From Cercospora beticola (Eukaryota; Ascomycota; Dothideomycetes; Mycosphaerellales; Mycosphaerellaceae): a stretch of 64,000 bases of DNA. The first letter of the stretch is position 1. Every line of letters starts with the position of its first letter. Positions 39,777 through 50,189 of the stretch are shown one piece after another. The translations under genes were made by a program, and so were the position numbers. Where the stretch lies: NCBI RefSeq assembly GCF_033473495.1, contig NC_088941.1, forward strand, positions 2,232,001 to 2,296,000, read 5' to 3'. The notes below the pieces were generated by a model that was given only the letters and a program-made list of their open reading frames with translations, searched no databases and was not told the DNA's origin.

Positions 39777-40853
39777 ACTAGTTATTAGTATATTATATAC
39801 TAGTAGCTAGAAGCTGCTCTTCTCTATTCTTACCGACTTCCTAAAGTAAACTATTACCTACTTTTCGTCTTTTTCTAGTTCCTTTAGGCTAGTCTTACTA
39901 GTAGCGAATACTCTTACTCTATTATAAGTTTTCTAGACTCCGACTATATTGCTACCTATAGTTTTAATACTCTTAAGAATATCCGTATAGGACCTTTTCT
40001 TTAGAGCTTCGCGTTTCTTTCCTTCTAGTACTCGGATCGTAGTTACGTAACTAACTGCGAGTATATAGTACGTATCCTATTCTCTTTCGGTAGTCGTAGG
40101 AGAGGTAGTTTTTAGAGTCGCCGCGCGTATTATAGCGGCGAGTTTGCTTACCTCTTTAGTAAGCTAGTCGATTCGGTCGCCCTAAATAGAGTAGAGGAGG
40201 AGTAGAGACGCGACTTCGTACGCGTTATAGAAGGCAGAGAGGATAGAGTCCTTAAGTAAGAAGGTTTCGGTCTCGAGGACCTATCTAGCTCTATTAAGTC
40301 TATCTATTAGGTCTATTTATATCTAGTATATTAGTATAGTAGTTGCTAGGTTTATAGAGTACGTTATACTCTTCGAAGTAACCTTTAGCGTCGCTAGTAG
40401 AGGCCTTAGTTAACTACCTATTCCTTCGCTACTATTACTAGAGGCCCTCCTATCTATCTCTTTAGTTTACTAGCTATCGCTAGTAGTTACTTCGTCTTTA
40501 CTATTTATGTTTTCTTCTTAATAAATAGTACTTCTTCTAATAGTTTTATCTAAATAACTAGTTTCCTAGATAATAAAATAAGTATAAATTTTAGTAGTTA
40601 AATACTATATTACTAGCTAAATTAGCTTTAAGAAACAAGATTTACTCCTAGACTAGATATAAAAAGAATATTCTTAAGAATAATCTATTTTCCTCTTTTT
40701 CTACTTATTACTATATTTCCTATATATATAGCTATTAGATAGCTACTTCTAACTTTAATCTACTTTTTTCTCTAAAGAGATTTTAGTTCTCTAAAAAGTA
40801 ATTCTTAGTTAGTTATATATAATAAAGTATAGGAGTTAAGTAGCTATCTTAAT

Positions 40854-41191
40854 AGATAGATAGATAAATTCTTATACGCTAGTCTATCTCTTTTAACTAG
40901 AGTAAGTAGTACGCTCTATATTTTTCGTAGGTAGAAAAGCTCTCGTACTAATACTCCGGTAGAAAAACCTCCTTATATCTTTATATTTTATAGTAAGCTC
41001 TATATAGCCTACTACTTCTATAGTTTCTAGTTCTTCTTAGGATAATTTATATTATCTTAATAGTTTAGATCCTTTATAGTAGTTCTCCTTAGTTGTTTCT
41101 TATATTATTATTACTTAGGAGCCTAGTCCTCTTATCTACTAGCTTAGAGACTTAAGCCTATATATATAGTCCTAGTCTCTATACTAGTATC
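40854..41191 (-). mobile_element. Element X, minus copy
   Basis: Reverse complement of 24,152-24,545 over nearly its whole length but with only one unit of the 55-bp duplication. It lies inside Copia copy 2 where about 420 bp of gag are missing. No target duplication is seen because of that deletion. The tail faces left (TATC units near 40,854). Confidence 0.65.
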
Positions 41192-42403
41192 TATACTATA
41201 TTAACTTCTCTACTTTAAAGAGTTAGAGGATTTCTTTAGAGTCTAAGTCCTTCTAAGCTTAGATAGTCTACCTTATACTCTTATACTTAGCTAGAAGTAT
41301 AAAAAGTAGATACTTAATTCTTATATTAGAAGTCTTATAGTATAACTCTCTTTAGTAAATCTCTATAATCCTTTTTCTAAAATTACTAAAGTAGATCTAT
41401 AATTTCCTAATTATATTCTCTAGTTCTATCTTAAAAGTTATAAATTCTTAGATAATAGCTATTATATATATCTATTAGACTTTGCTATATTTTATATATA
41501 GCTTTATCTAGATATTATATACTCTTATCTTATCTATTATCTTATCTTAGTTATCTATATAAAGACTTTCTATTAGAATATAGATTACTTTTATATTATT
41601 CTTCTACTATTTTAAACTAAACTCTAAAAAAGTAGTACTTTTCTCTTTACTTAATAAAGCTTTAGATACTTTAGCTAGAGTAGGTACTAATAATCTCTTT
41701 AAGTCTAAGATTATTTAAAAGATTTCTTTTCCTCTAAGTATATTTTCCTATAGCTTAAACTATAGTTTCTAGTTCTCTCTTATTAGAATTAGTATTCTCC
41801 TTCTATATAATTTACTTATTAAATCTATTTCTATAAAATTAAGTAAATAAATCTAAACTCTAGAAATATAAGCTCTTTTAATCTAATTAGTAGCTTCTAG
41901 ATTTCTGCTTTCTCTAGTTACTAAGACTCTTCTCTTTTAGCTAAAGTATTTAAAGACTCTTCTCTTTTATAGAAGTTAGTTAGATTCTTAAGTAGAGAAC
42001 TTCTAAAAGATCTACTTTCTTAGAAGAGTACTACTAGCTAGTTCTAAAATATTAGTAGTACTTAGTACTTAGGCCTAGTCTTATCTATTTAGATACTAGA
42101 ATCTAAAGCTAATTCTTTCCTTTTTATATTCTTTTAGTATACTTCTCTTTTAAAATAGAGTTTACTTTACTAGGCTTTTCTCTATTTTACTTATCTTTTA
42201 GAGACTTCTAGCTTATAAATAGGATCTTCTAAAGCTTTAAAGTAGTATAGATAGAATATACTTCTAGTTTCTCTTATACTCTTTTCCTACTTCTCTATTT
42301 AGTTAATACTATAGATCCTATAAGAGGTAATATATATTACTTTAAGAATAAGAAAGCTAACTCTTACTACTTAGAGCCTCTCTATAAACCTAGGCTTATA
42401 ACC

Positions 42404-42633
42404 TATTAAATTATATTCTTATAGATACTTATTAGATAGGTATAATATAATAGAAGTAGAGATAATAAGTAGGAACTAATCGAGTTAATTATATTAGTTA
42501 GTTATAGGTTATATCTTACTTCTAAGATAAGTATTAGCTAGGTTATATAACCTAGTATTATATAACCTATATTACCTAATCCTAATTCCTAAAGTATCTC
42601 TTAGAATATCTAACTAGACTATACTTTCTAATA
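42404..42633 (-). repeat. Copia copy 2 5' LTR (230 bp)
   Basis: Matches the 3' LTR at 24546-24775; followed inward by the same primer-binding-site region as Copia copy 1. Confidence 0.88.
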
Positions 42634-42638
42634 CTAAG

Positions 42639-44303
42639 TATACTAATTTTATAGCGTATCTAGTATATAGCTAGGAACTACTAGCTTCTACTATATAAAC
42701 TTCTAAGACTAAGCTTTTAAATAATCTAGAACTACTTTCCTTATAGCTTAAATCGAACGCTATTTATTATAATTTCCTCGACTATTATTTTAATAAGAAA
42801 GTATAGAAGAGCTATAAGAATATAGTTACTAATATCGTTTATTAGCTATATACTTTTAATTTAGTTAAGATTAGTAATATATCGAGTAATTTATAAGTAA
42901 AGGAAAGCTTTAAGATTAGTATATAGCTTATACTTATTTATAACTATAGTAAGTAGAAGGCGTATATAAGATTAAGAAATAAGCGGCTAACTACTAGCTA
43001 ACTCTCGCTAGATATTTCTTTATAATACTATAGCCGAATAGAATTCTAAGACTTAGAGATACTTCTATATAGTTATAGCTTAGAGTCTATTAATTTTAGT
43101 ATATATATCTAATAGTATTATACTATTTTAAAACCTCTATAGAAGTTATACTATTAGCTTTAAACTCCTCGAATTTACTAGTAGATATAGCTATAAGTAT
43201 TAGTCGTAACTATAGCTCTTAAAGTAATAGCTAGTATACTTCTAATTATTTTCGTTATTTATTAACTAATTTACTATCTACTATAGAAAGTTACTATAGT
43301 CGTTATTAATCGCTAAACTATAGTTATTCTAGTACTACTTAATCTAGTTCTTTAGTATATTAAACGACTATTTAATAGAATTAAAATTAGACGAGTATAG
43401 AGATAAGTATTTAAGATAATAACTAGCTACTAATACTACTTAAGTAAGGTATATATAGTAGTAAATTAACGCGTTATCTATAATTAGAATACTATTTTCT
43501 TCTACTTACGATAATATCTCTAATACTATCTAGTTAATAAATACTTCCTTTATAATTCTACTTTAGATAATTAGCGCGCCTAGTAAATAGCTATTTATAG
43601 TATATACTAGATAAACCGAGTACTTCTCTAACTACTTTATAGACGCCTTAGTATCTATTAGATAATTAACTCTTAACTATAAATACTTCTACTAACTAGT
43701 CTATATATTACTCGCCGACTTATCGATAAATATAAGTTTATCGTACTACTAATCTAACCTCTTTATAAGCTATATATTCCTTAGAATTATATTCTATTTA
43801 CTAGTAATCTACTAAGCTATCTTATAACTAAATCTATATTAAAATAATACGTTCTAAATCGTTCTATTACTTACTACTACGCTATAGTCTTTATAATTAA
43901 ATAGATACTACGCTACCTTATTTAAATAGATATTAGAATTAGCTATAATATACTTAAAAAGAAAGCGTTTATAGTCGGTATTTAAGAGGTACTTCCGGCT
44001 TATCTTAATACTCTAAGGTACGAATAGTATACTAAATAGCTCGAAGAATAACTATATCTTATTAATAGTAGAATAAAATAATCTATAGCGCCTTACTAGC
44101 GCTTAGTTTAATAACTCGATAGTATTAAAAGCTAACTATAGTTTATAGCAGATTTCTGCGTCTATACGCGTACCTCGAGATATCTAAGAGGTAGTTAAAT
44201 AACGCGATAACTATCTATAAATAGTACTAAATTACGAATCTCGAATAGTAATACCTCGGAATTAGAAGACCTACGACGTAAACACGACAATAGTAACTAT
44301 AGG
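42639..44303 (-). pseudogene. RIP-inactivated DDE (Tc1/mariner-like) transposase
   Basis: A broken minus-strand translation shows the DDE_3-type order of fungal Tc1/mariner transposases: a FIDESASN-type block now reading FIDKSASN near 43,700-43,740, IDTKASIKQLEKYSV, a YTINSYLLGALI segment near 43,600, LIIDNA (second catalytic Asp) near 43,490, and a degraded block reading FNILKN near 43,330, where the third catalytic acid would be. The N-terminal DNA-binding part would lie toward 44,200. Stops interrupt every segment. It belongs with the right terminal repeat at 44304-44391. Confidence 0.75.
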
Positions 44304-44391
44304 ACGAGAAAGACGAGTTTGTATGCTAATTACTATGCAGCGCGTCGCGACTACCCCACGCCGAGTGGACGAACTATTTTTGCTAGCGTTC
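44304..44391 (-). repeat. Right terminal inverted repeat, hardly mutated
   Basis: Reverse complement begins GAACGCTAGCAAAAATAG, as in the left repeat, and is followed outward by TA. Unlike the left repeat it keeps CA and TG, so it shows the sequence before RIP. Confidence 0.8.
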
Positions 44392-44393
44392 TA

Positions 44394-45507
44394 ACCTGAT
44401 TCGACCTGACTCACCTGCCCCAGAAAGCCCGGATCACCATTAGAAGCTGCACTTACATACATGCAGAATGCACCTGCGGAGCAAGTGAGAAGTAGGAAGG
44501 CACTGGGATGGATTTCCTGCTCATGGTCTGGCCACTTGCCTTTCTTTGCGAGTCAACAAGCTGACGTTGTATTCTCCGTAACACACCTCAAGCCTTTGCG
44601 TTGCGGAGGCGAAATTTAAGCGGCACTGTGCACGGCAAGTGTCGCACGGTGGATAATTCGGGAGTGCCAGCGCTGCGTGACCTCTTTGCTGTGATTTCAG
44701 GGTGTCTACCTTGAGTCAGACCATGTTGGTATTGTGGTACGAGTTGAGCGAGTACGAGACCGAAGAGCGGAGAGGACTGTCGAAGTTGGAGCAGGGTAAG
44801 ACTTTATCCGCAGGCATTGGCCATTCGTCTGCTGAACATGGACTTGGCGTTCAAGCCTCCGTGGCAGTGGCTCCGAACAGAACGGAAATGCCGAGACTAA
44901 GGTACAGTTGATTAGAACAAGATTCTCCTAACTCCCACATCGGACCTAGGAAGCGACTTTCGAATATTCGGGCGCCAGTTAACAGCAAGGAAGGTCCGGA
45001 CTTGACTTGCCGGGCAGCTTGTGACGTTAGATACAAGCAAGTTCTTTCGATGTCGAGAACCATTTAGCTGAGTGCATAACAATAGCCGAAGTCTCAGGAT
45101 TCTTTGGCTTTCACTACTCACGCGAGGGCTTTTCATAACTCCACGCTGTGCACCAAGATATCGTGCAAGCTTACAAATGTTGAGAACTCTACAAGCATTT
45201 GCAAGCCTTGGTTGCCACGAATGAAATGGATCGCTGTCTAGGCCACTGACGCCGTGAGCGGGGACGGATGAACTCTTGGCACCCTTCTGGTACCTTTATG
45301 GCAATGCAGTTGTTTGTAAGCCACGAGAACCTGGACTTAGAGTCTTGATGTCGTCTCAAAGGCCGGTGCTTGGGGAGCATATAAGAGCAATGGCATCGTC
45401 CTACCACTTCGCTGCCGCATCTATTGACAGTCCCACGAGGCCCTCCAGCACACCTTCGATCTATCAGGCTTTTGCTTCGATTTCATTCCCAAGATCTCGG
45501 GAGGAAC
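44394..45507. other. Intergenic, upstream of the NmrA-like gene
   Basis: Normal composition resumes directly after the terminal repeat. Short open frames (44702-44911 +, 45189-45407 -) have no recognisable content. A TATA-like box lies near the right end. Confidence 0.5.
45379..45385 (+). promoter_or_regulatory. TATA-like box of the NmrA-like gene
   Basis: ATATAAG about 125 nt upstream of the ATG at 45508. Positional inference only. Confidence 0.35.
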
Positions 45508-46534
45508 ATGTCCCAAATTCGAGTAGCAATCGTCGGCGCCTCAGGTGAGGCTGGCCGATCGATTGTGAGCGGATTGCTCGAACAGAAAACGACTTTCGTA
45601 AGTTGTTCGATCGTCTCCATCATTCGTGTTAGATAACCATGATAGGACATCTCTGTATTTGTACGCCCAGGTACCGAAGATAAGCCCATCTACGCGACCT
45701 ACAAAGATCAAGGCATCTCCATAGTGTCCTACATCCCTGGCGATATTGAGCAGTTGGGATCAAAGCTGAGAAATATCGATGTCTTGATATCGGCCGTAAC
45801 CGCCACAGCGTACGACGAACAAATACCTTTCATTGTTGCTGCCAAAAAGGCCGGCGTAAAGAGATTCTTGCCATCAGCGTACTCTACTGTACAGCCTCCA
45901 GAAGGCGTCAGCGCTCTTCGCAATCATGTACGTCTGTTTCCGGAGTCCATTTGGAGGTGTTCTAACAAGGGTGCGAATAGCGACAACGCATCTTGAACGA
46001 AGTTCTCAGGAACTACTTGCCGTATACCTATGTCGAGTTCGGCTGGTGGTATCAATCAATTGTCCCCGAGATCCCCTCTGGCCGGACGGGCTATCTCAAG
46101 TTGAACTTTCCAGTCAAGGAGAACGCCATACCAGGCGATGGCAGTGCCAGACTGGCCATCACCGATATTTGGGACGTGGGTCGATATATTGCCAGAATCA
46201 TCGCTGATCCACGAATATTGAACAAGTCCGTTTTCGCTTATGCAGAGGTGCACACCGTGAACGGGCTATATGATATCTGGGACGACGTTACCAAAGAAAC
46301 GGTAACTCGCAACTACGTACGTACCTTGTCGCTGTGTGCTTGCCAAGTTTGCTGATTTGAGCGCAGCTTAACGAAGAGCAAATCGAGGAAATGATCTCGA
46401 AAGGCAAAGCTGGTATCGAGTCCGGCAGCCCAGATTTGCAAGCCTTTGCAAATTTGCATGTAGGCCAATATTGGCGCAGCTGGGGTATCAGGGAAGACAA
46501 TACACCAGAGAACGCAAGGTACTTGAGATCATAA
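45508..46534 (+). CDS. NmrA/isoflavone-reductase-like NAD(P)-binding protein
   Basis: A predicted 291-aa atypical short-chain dehydrogenase of the NmrA/isoflavone-reductase family. Four exons keep phase: 45508-45597, 45646-45927, 45981-46316, 46367-46534. The N-terminal VAIVGASGEAGRSIV is the dinucleotide-binding GxxGxxG-type loop. DVLISAVTATAYDEQ and AAKKAGVKRFLPSAY are the family's next conserved blocks, and YTYVEFGWWYQ and ITDIWDVGRYIARII lie in the substrate half. The length is typical. Members reduce small aromatic compounds or act as redox-sensing regulators. The neighbours do not indicate a substrate. Confidence 0.9.
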
Positions 46535-47198
46535 GCCAGTCGCTTATCCAGAATGGGTAGAAAGAGCTGTAGCAGGAGAAATTAAATCGCCGTTGGCCTA
46601 AGGGCATGGTCTGAAGATCAAAGCCTGCGCAGAGCAGCACAAGTCTCAGATATCGAGGCTCTGCCTAGGCAACCAGTGAACAAGCGGGTTCACGTATGAC
46701 ACGATGCTCAGTCACGGTCCAGACTTATTCCTAGCTTCTTTGACAGCGCCATGTTGTGAAAATGATAGAAGTACTCCGCAGGAACAGAGACGCGTGCAAG
46801 ATCCTCAGAAGATGGCCTTCAGTCTTCTATCCGCATCGGCCATTGTGCTGAGGAAATTTCAAGGAGCAGATGGCATGCTCTACTGGTCGACCTGCGGAAC
46901 GTCTCGCCTTGTGCCTTGTATTGCTGCAACGTTTGCAGTGAAAAGAGAAAGATGCCCATGTCCGGAAGGTCGTTAGTGTGATATGAGAGCATTACAAGGT
47001 TGTCGTACGAGCACGCGTGTGTGGACGAAGTTCACTGCTGTTGTGATTGCATGTGGCGTTCAGCCACTGTGGCTGTGATCAAAGTAGGAATGACGCTTTG
47101 TGGGCTGCTGACCACATCTCAAGTTTCAAGCTCCAAGTCCGCCTGCACAACCTACACCTCTCTCGATCCACCTCCGCTCTCTCCTCTCCCCTACCGAC
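46535..47198. other. Intergenic
   Basis: Between the NmrA-like gene and the Get4 homologue. Open frames such as 46704-46976 (+) show no domain or signal peptide. No repeat is seen. Confidence 0.5.
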
Positions 47199-48263
47199 AT
47201 GTCTAGCAAAATCCAAAAGGTGCTCGCGCGCCAGAAAGCCAAGTCCGACCCTCAACAGCTCTTCCCAACGGACCACTGCTGACCCATCACCAGAATCGAA
47301 GAAGGCGACTTCTACGAAGCTCACCAACAGCTCCGAACAGTCGCCAACCGCTACATCAAATCCGACCCTCCGGCCGCCATCGATATCCTACACAATGGAG
47401 CACTCATGCTGCTCAAAGCTGGAGAAGGAGGATCTGGAGCCGATCTCAGCATATATCTCATCGACGTCTACCAGAAAGCGGAGGTGAAACCGGATACAGC
47501 CAGCAAGGCACGACTGTTGTCATTACTGCGGGCGTTCCCGCTCAACGAGCCCGGCAAAAAGAAGTTCGTTACAGGCATCGTCGAATGGTCTAGTAAACTT
47601 GGCGAGTTCCCGGCAGGTGATCCGGAGCTGCATCATGTCATTGGGTCACTATATGCAGAAGAGGGCGAAGTCTACGACGCGGAGCGACACCTTACACTTG
47701 GCACAAGCGACAGTGCGCAAGTATTCGCGGATATGGAGTACACGTGGTACAGCGACGACGAGCCTAGTACGGCTAGCCATTATGCTGCACGCGCTGTCTT
47801 CCCATACCTGCTCATTGGCAACACAAGGGCAGCGAACAAAGCCCTGCTCCTCTTCACCTCCCGCCTGAGCACCTCACATCCCGGCCTCGGCGTACAGTCA
47901 ATATCGAGCCCGAGCTCCGACATTCGAATTTACCCATCTCTCCCACTCCTCAACTTCCTCGGCCTCCTCCTGCTAGCCGTGCAACGCGGCAGCTCAGACC
48001 TCTTCAAGCAGCTCAAACAACACTACGCTGCTCATCTGAAAGAGGTTTCGGCCTGGGACGAGCCTCTACTGCAAATTGGGGAGATGTACTTCGGCATCAA
48101 GATCCCGAGTCAAAGCAACCCGATGTTCGATATGATGAGCAGTATGCTCATGGGTGGCAGCAATCCGTTTGCGCCGAAGAAGAGGGAGCCGGCGAAGGTG
48201 GGACAGGCTGCGATTGCGGAGAAGCCGGGCACTCCTCAGCCTCCTGCGCCGGGTGTGGATTAG
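47199..48263 (+). CDS. GET4: Get4 homologue (tail-anchored protein targeting)
   Basis: A predicted 337-aa all-helical protein. Exon 1 is 47199-47242 and exon 2 is 47294-48263, in phase. The Get4 N-terminal signature is present: IEEGDFYEAHQQLRTVANRY, then repeated helical pairs, HHVIGSLYAEEGEVYDAERH, and a C-terminal YFGIKIPSQSNPMFDMMSSM segment followed by a Pro-rich tail. In yeast, Get4 with Get5 bridges Sgt2 and Get3 to hand tail-anchored membrane proteins to the ER insertion pathway in the cytosol. Length is close to fungal relatives. The first exon encodes only 15 residues, and its MSSKIQKVLARQ start agrees with homologues. Confidence 0.93.
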
Positions 48264-48533
48264 AAACTGTATGATAGACAGCGAGACTGAGCGTATACGT
48301 GCAGATACCCTAGCATTTATGATATGAGATGAGCATGATTATGGGCCTCGAAACTGCTTCAACATCTGTGCCCTTGTCCTTTGCGCTGAACAGCTTCAGG
48401 TTGACTCAGGCTCCAGGCTGCACACATTCCCAGCTCCCCGGAAGAGAGGAATCGCCTCCTCGGTACTTTTGTTCGTCAGCGGCCACCTGATTTCCAGTCA
48501 GTCATGTTATACCCCACAGATGTACGAGTAGAC

Positions 48534-50189
48534 TCACTTGCAATGTCTCCTCCTCAACTGCACCCCCAACTCAACCGTATCATCCACAAACTTCGTCCCC
48601 AGAACCGTTTCCGGCGCCCTACCCTTCTCAACCCACTCCACAAGCGCAGCAAACACATTCTCCTTCGCCTCGAACGAAATCCCTGCTGCACTTGCCCCAC
48701 CCAACTGCCCCAGAACCCAACCTCCAGGCCCAGAATTACAATGCCCCATCCCGGAAATTCTAAAATATCTCACCCACTCATCCATCTCCCCATAACTCTT
48801 CCCCGTGGCATTCCTCATCCTCTCATAAAACCTCGGCGTATTAAAACTCGTAATCTGTTGATCCTGCAAACCATGATACATCACTAATCTCCCGCCTCGT
48901 TGTCGAAAAGCTCGAAAATCTTTCGGCCAAGTTCTGATATTCCCTGGATTTTTCAATTCTGCGAAGGATGCGTCGGCAGTGGAAAAAGTGTATGGATCCC
49001 AGGAGGGGTTGTTGTAGACTATGTATTTGAACCATTCGACTGAGAGAGAAAAAGGTTGGCCGGAGAGGACACCTGTTGAGGCGGCGATTTCGGCGCCGGG
49101 TTGGAGGGGTGGGTAGATGAGGGTTTTGTTGGGGTAGGTGTAGGGTTGGTAGATTTTTGAGATGGGGTGGATTTGTTGGGGGGTTAGGCAATTAGTTGTT
49201 TGGGAGGAGGAGGAGCAGAGGAGTTTGGCAGGGTCGGAGTTGCATTGGAGAGGGTCTTCGATTACGTTATCGTGGACACCGTCTAGGGCGTCGCATTGTC
49301 GAAGGACTTCGTCGTGGACGAAGGTACGCCAGGATTCGGGTGGGATGTAGTCGGTGGAGGTGTTGAGTGGGAAGTGGCCTCGCCAGGAGTACAGGTTGTT
49401 GAAGTCTACCGCGGGTGCTCCGGCTAAGATTGCATCGTAGTCGGCAGGATATTTGTCGGCGGCATCGATGCCTTGTCTGCCACCGAGTGAGCAGCCGATG
49501 TAGTATGATACCTTGTGTGATTTGCGGTAGAATTTGCGGGCGAGCTTTTTGCCTACTTGGGCCGTTGTGTGGAGGCTGTCGCGGAGTTAGCCAACATGGC
49601 AGAGAGGATATGGATACGAAGTCAACGAACGAGCGGTGAGCATAGTCCTCTACGACATCGTCGTTGTTGAGCGCAGTGATGAGCGTCGTTCCATTATGCC
49701 CATTGTTCGCGCCAGCAGTAGCGAAACCATTCTGAGAGCCATATGCAAGATCCTCGTAGCGGATACCTGTAGTTTCTTGTCAGTAGCCTCATACACGACA
49801 TCGCTATCTGTAATCCGCAGCCGCAGCGAGGCTAACCTACATCCATCCACGCCACCGTTCCCAGTGGCCAAGAATCTCCCTTCCCATTTCTCAGGCAGCC
49901 AGAGTTCGAACGTGATACTTGATCGATGCGACGTTGGTATGGAAAGTGCTATGCGGCACACTGCTCCTGGGACAACTTGGCTATTTCGATTACAGCTCGC
50001 AACATTATCCCGTAATGTCAAATTGGTTCCAGGCGCAACGTATTCCAGAACGTTGCGAGTAGCATTCTTGACGTGCTTCTCGGGCTTGAAAGAACGACAT
50101 CGTGCTTCGAAGTCTTTTTGTTGCTTATGCGCATCTACTGTGACCACGAGTAGAAGCCAAAGGTGGCTTAGAACAATTCCAACAAACAT
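48534..50189 (-). CDS. Secreted tannase/feruloyl esterase family protein
   Basis: A predicted 508-aa secreted esterase. Three exons keep phase: 50189-49841, 49766-49631, 49575-48534. The start MFVGIVLSHLWLLLVVTVDA is a signal peptide. WLPEKWEGRFLATGNGG and DGCIRYEDLAYGSQNGF are family blocks. GCSLGGRQG holds the nucleophilic Ser beside a Cys, DQQITS carries the probable Asp, and SGMGHC carries the His beside a Cys. These make the CS-D-HC arrangement known for tannase/feruloyl esterases, where the two Cys form a bond next to the triad. It would cleave gallate or ferulate esters of plant material outside the cell. All catalytic features are present. Confidence 0.92.

Larger units (their letters stand above)
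28293..40512 (-). mobile_element. Tad-like LINE (non-LTR retrotransposon), minus strand, split by Gypsy copy 2
   Basis: Flanked by a 15-bp direct repeat TCTTCTTAATAAATA (28278-28292 and 40513-40527); a long, non-5-bp duplication is typical of LINE insertion. Without the Gypsy insert the element is about 5.0 kb. Minus-strand remnants: ORF1 start in 39,782-40,512; CxxC knuckle remnant reading YTNYRGKY near 32,220; endonuclease motif SSDYRPI near 31,120-31,145; reverse transcriptase with YRPIALLNIIVKLLKA near 30,220-30,260, LDISSAFDKV near 30,000, a GIPQGSPLSP-type block near 29,840 and an intact FVDDT near 29,745-29,760. The 3' end carries TATC units. Reading frames are broken by stops. Confidence 0.88.
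24546..42633 (-). mobile_element. Ty1/Copia retrotransposon copy 2, minus strand, split by LINE, Gypsy and X
   Basis: LTRs of 230 bp lie at 24546-24775 (3') and 42404-42633 (5'). Internal pieces are 24776-28292 and 40513-42403, which match Copia copy 1 in reverse and join exactly once the inserted LINE is removed. About 420 bp corresponding to the zinc-knuckle part of gag is replaced by the minus copy of element X. The right flank is CTAAG; the left flank was overwritten by element X, so the target duplication cannot be checked. Confidence 0.88.
11800..44280. repeat. RIP-mutated AT-rich block (32 kb)
   Basis: Throughout this interval CA and TG dinucleotides are almost absent while TA is extremely common, the known outcome of repeat-induced point mutation (C to T, mostly in CpA, on both strands). 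Reading frames of recognisable transposon proteins are broken by TAG and TAA; TGA is rare because TG is gone. The block contains only nested mobile-element remnants. CpG is kept in the Gypsy, LINE and DNA-transposon parts but nearly lost in the Copia parts. Confidence 0.95.
11892..44393. mobile_element. Probable Tc1/mariner-type DNA transposon ends enclosing a retroelement nest
   Basis: The outermost repeats, 11894-11981 and 44304-44391, are inverted copies of each other and both abut TA (11892-11893 and 44392-44393), the target duplication of Tc1/mariner elements. The right end adjoins a DDE transposase relic. If both ends belong to one element, it was about 2 kb before some 30 kb of retrotransposons inserted into it. 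The alternative is two separate copies of the same family lying in opposite orientation. Confidence 0.6.

Noticed and set aside
11800..44280. Regional centromere
   Set aside because: The block is AT-rich and gene-free, but it is fully explained as nested RIPped transposons with visible borders; nothing here is specific to a centromere. CENP-A mapping would decide.
11800..44391. CRISPR-like or satellite array
   Set aside because: Apparent repetitiveness comes from low-complexity TA-rich text after RIP; no regularly spaced repeat-spacer pattern exists.
11892..44393. Starship-type giant mobile element
   Set aside because: No tyrosine-recombinase captain gene or cargo genes are visible; the ends are inverted repeats with TA, which fits Tc1/mariner.
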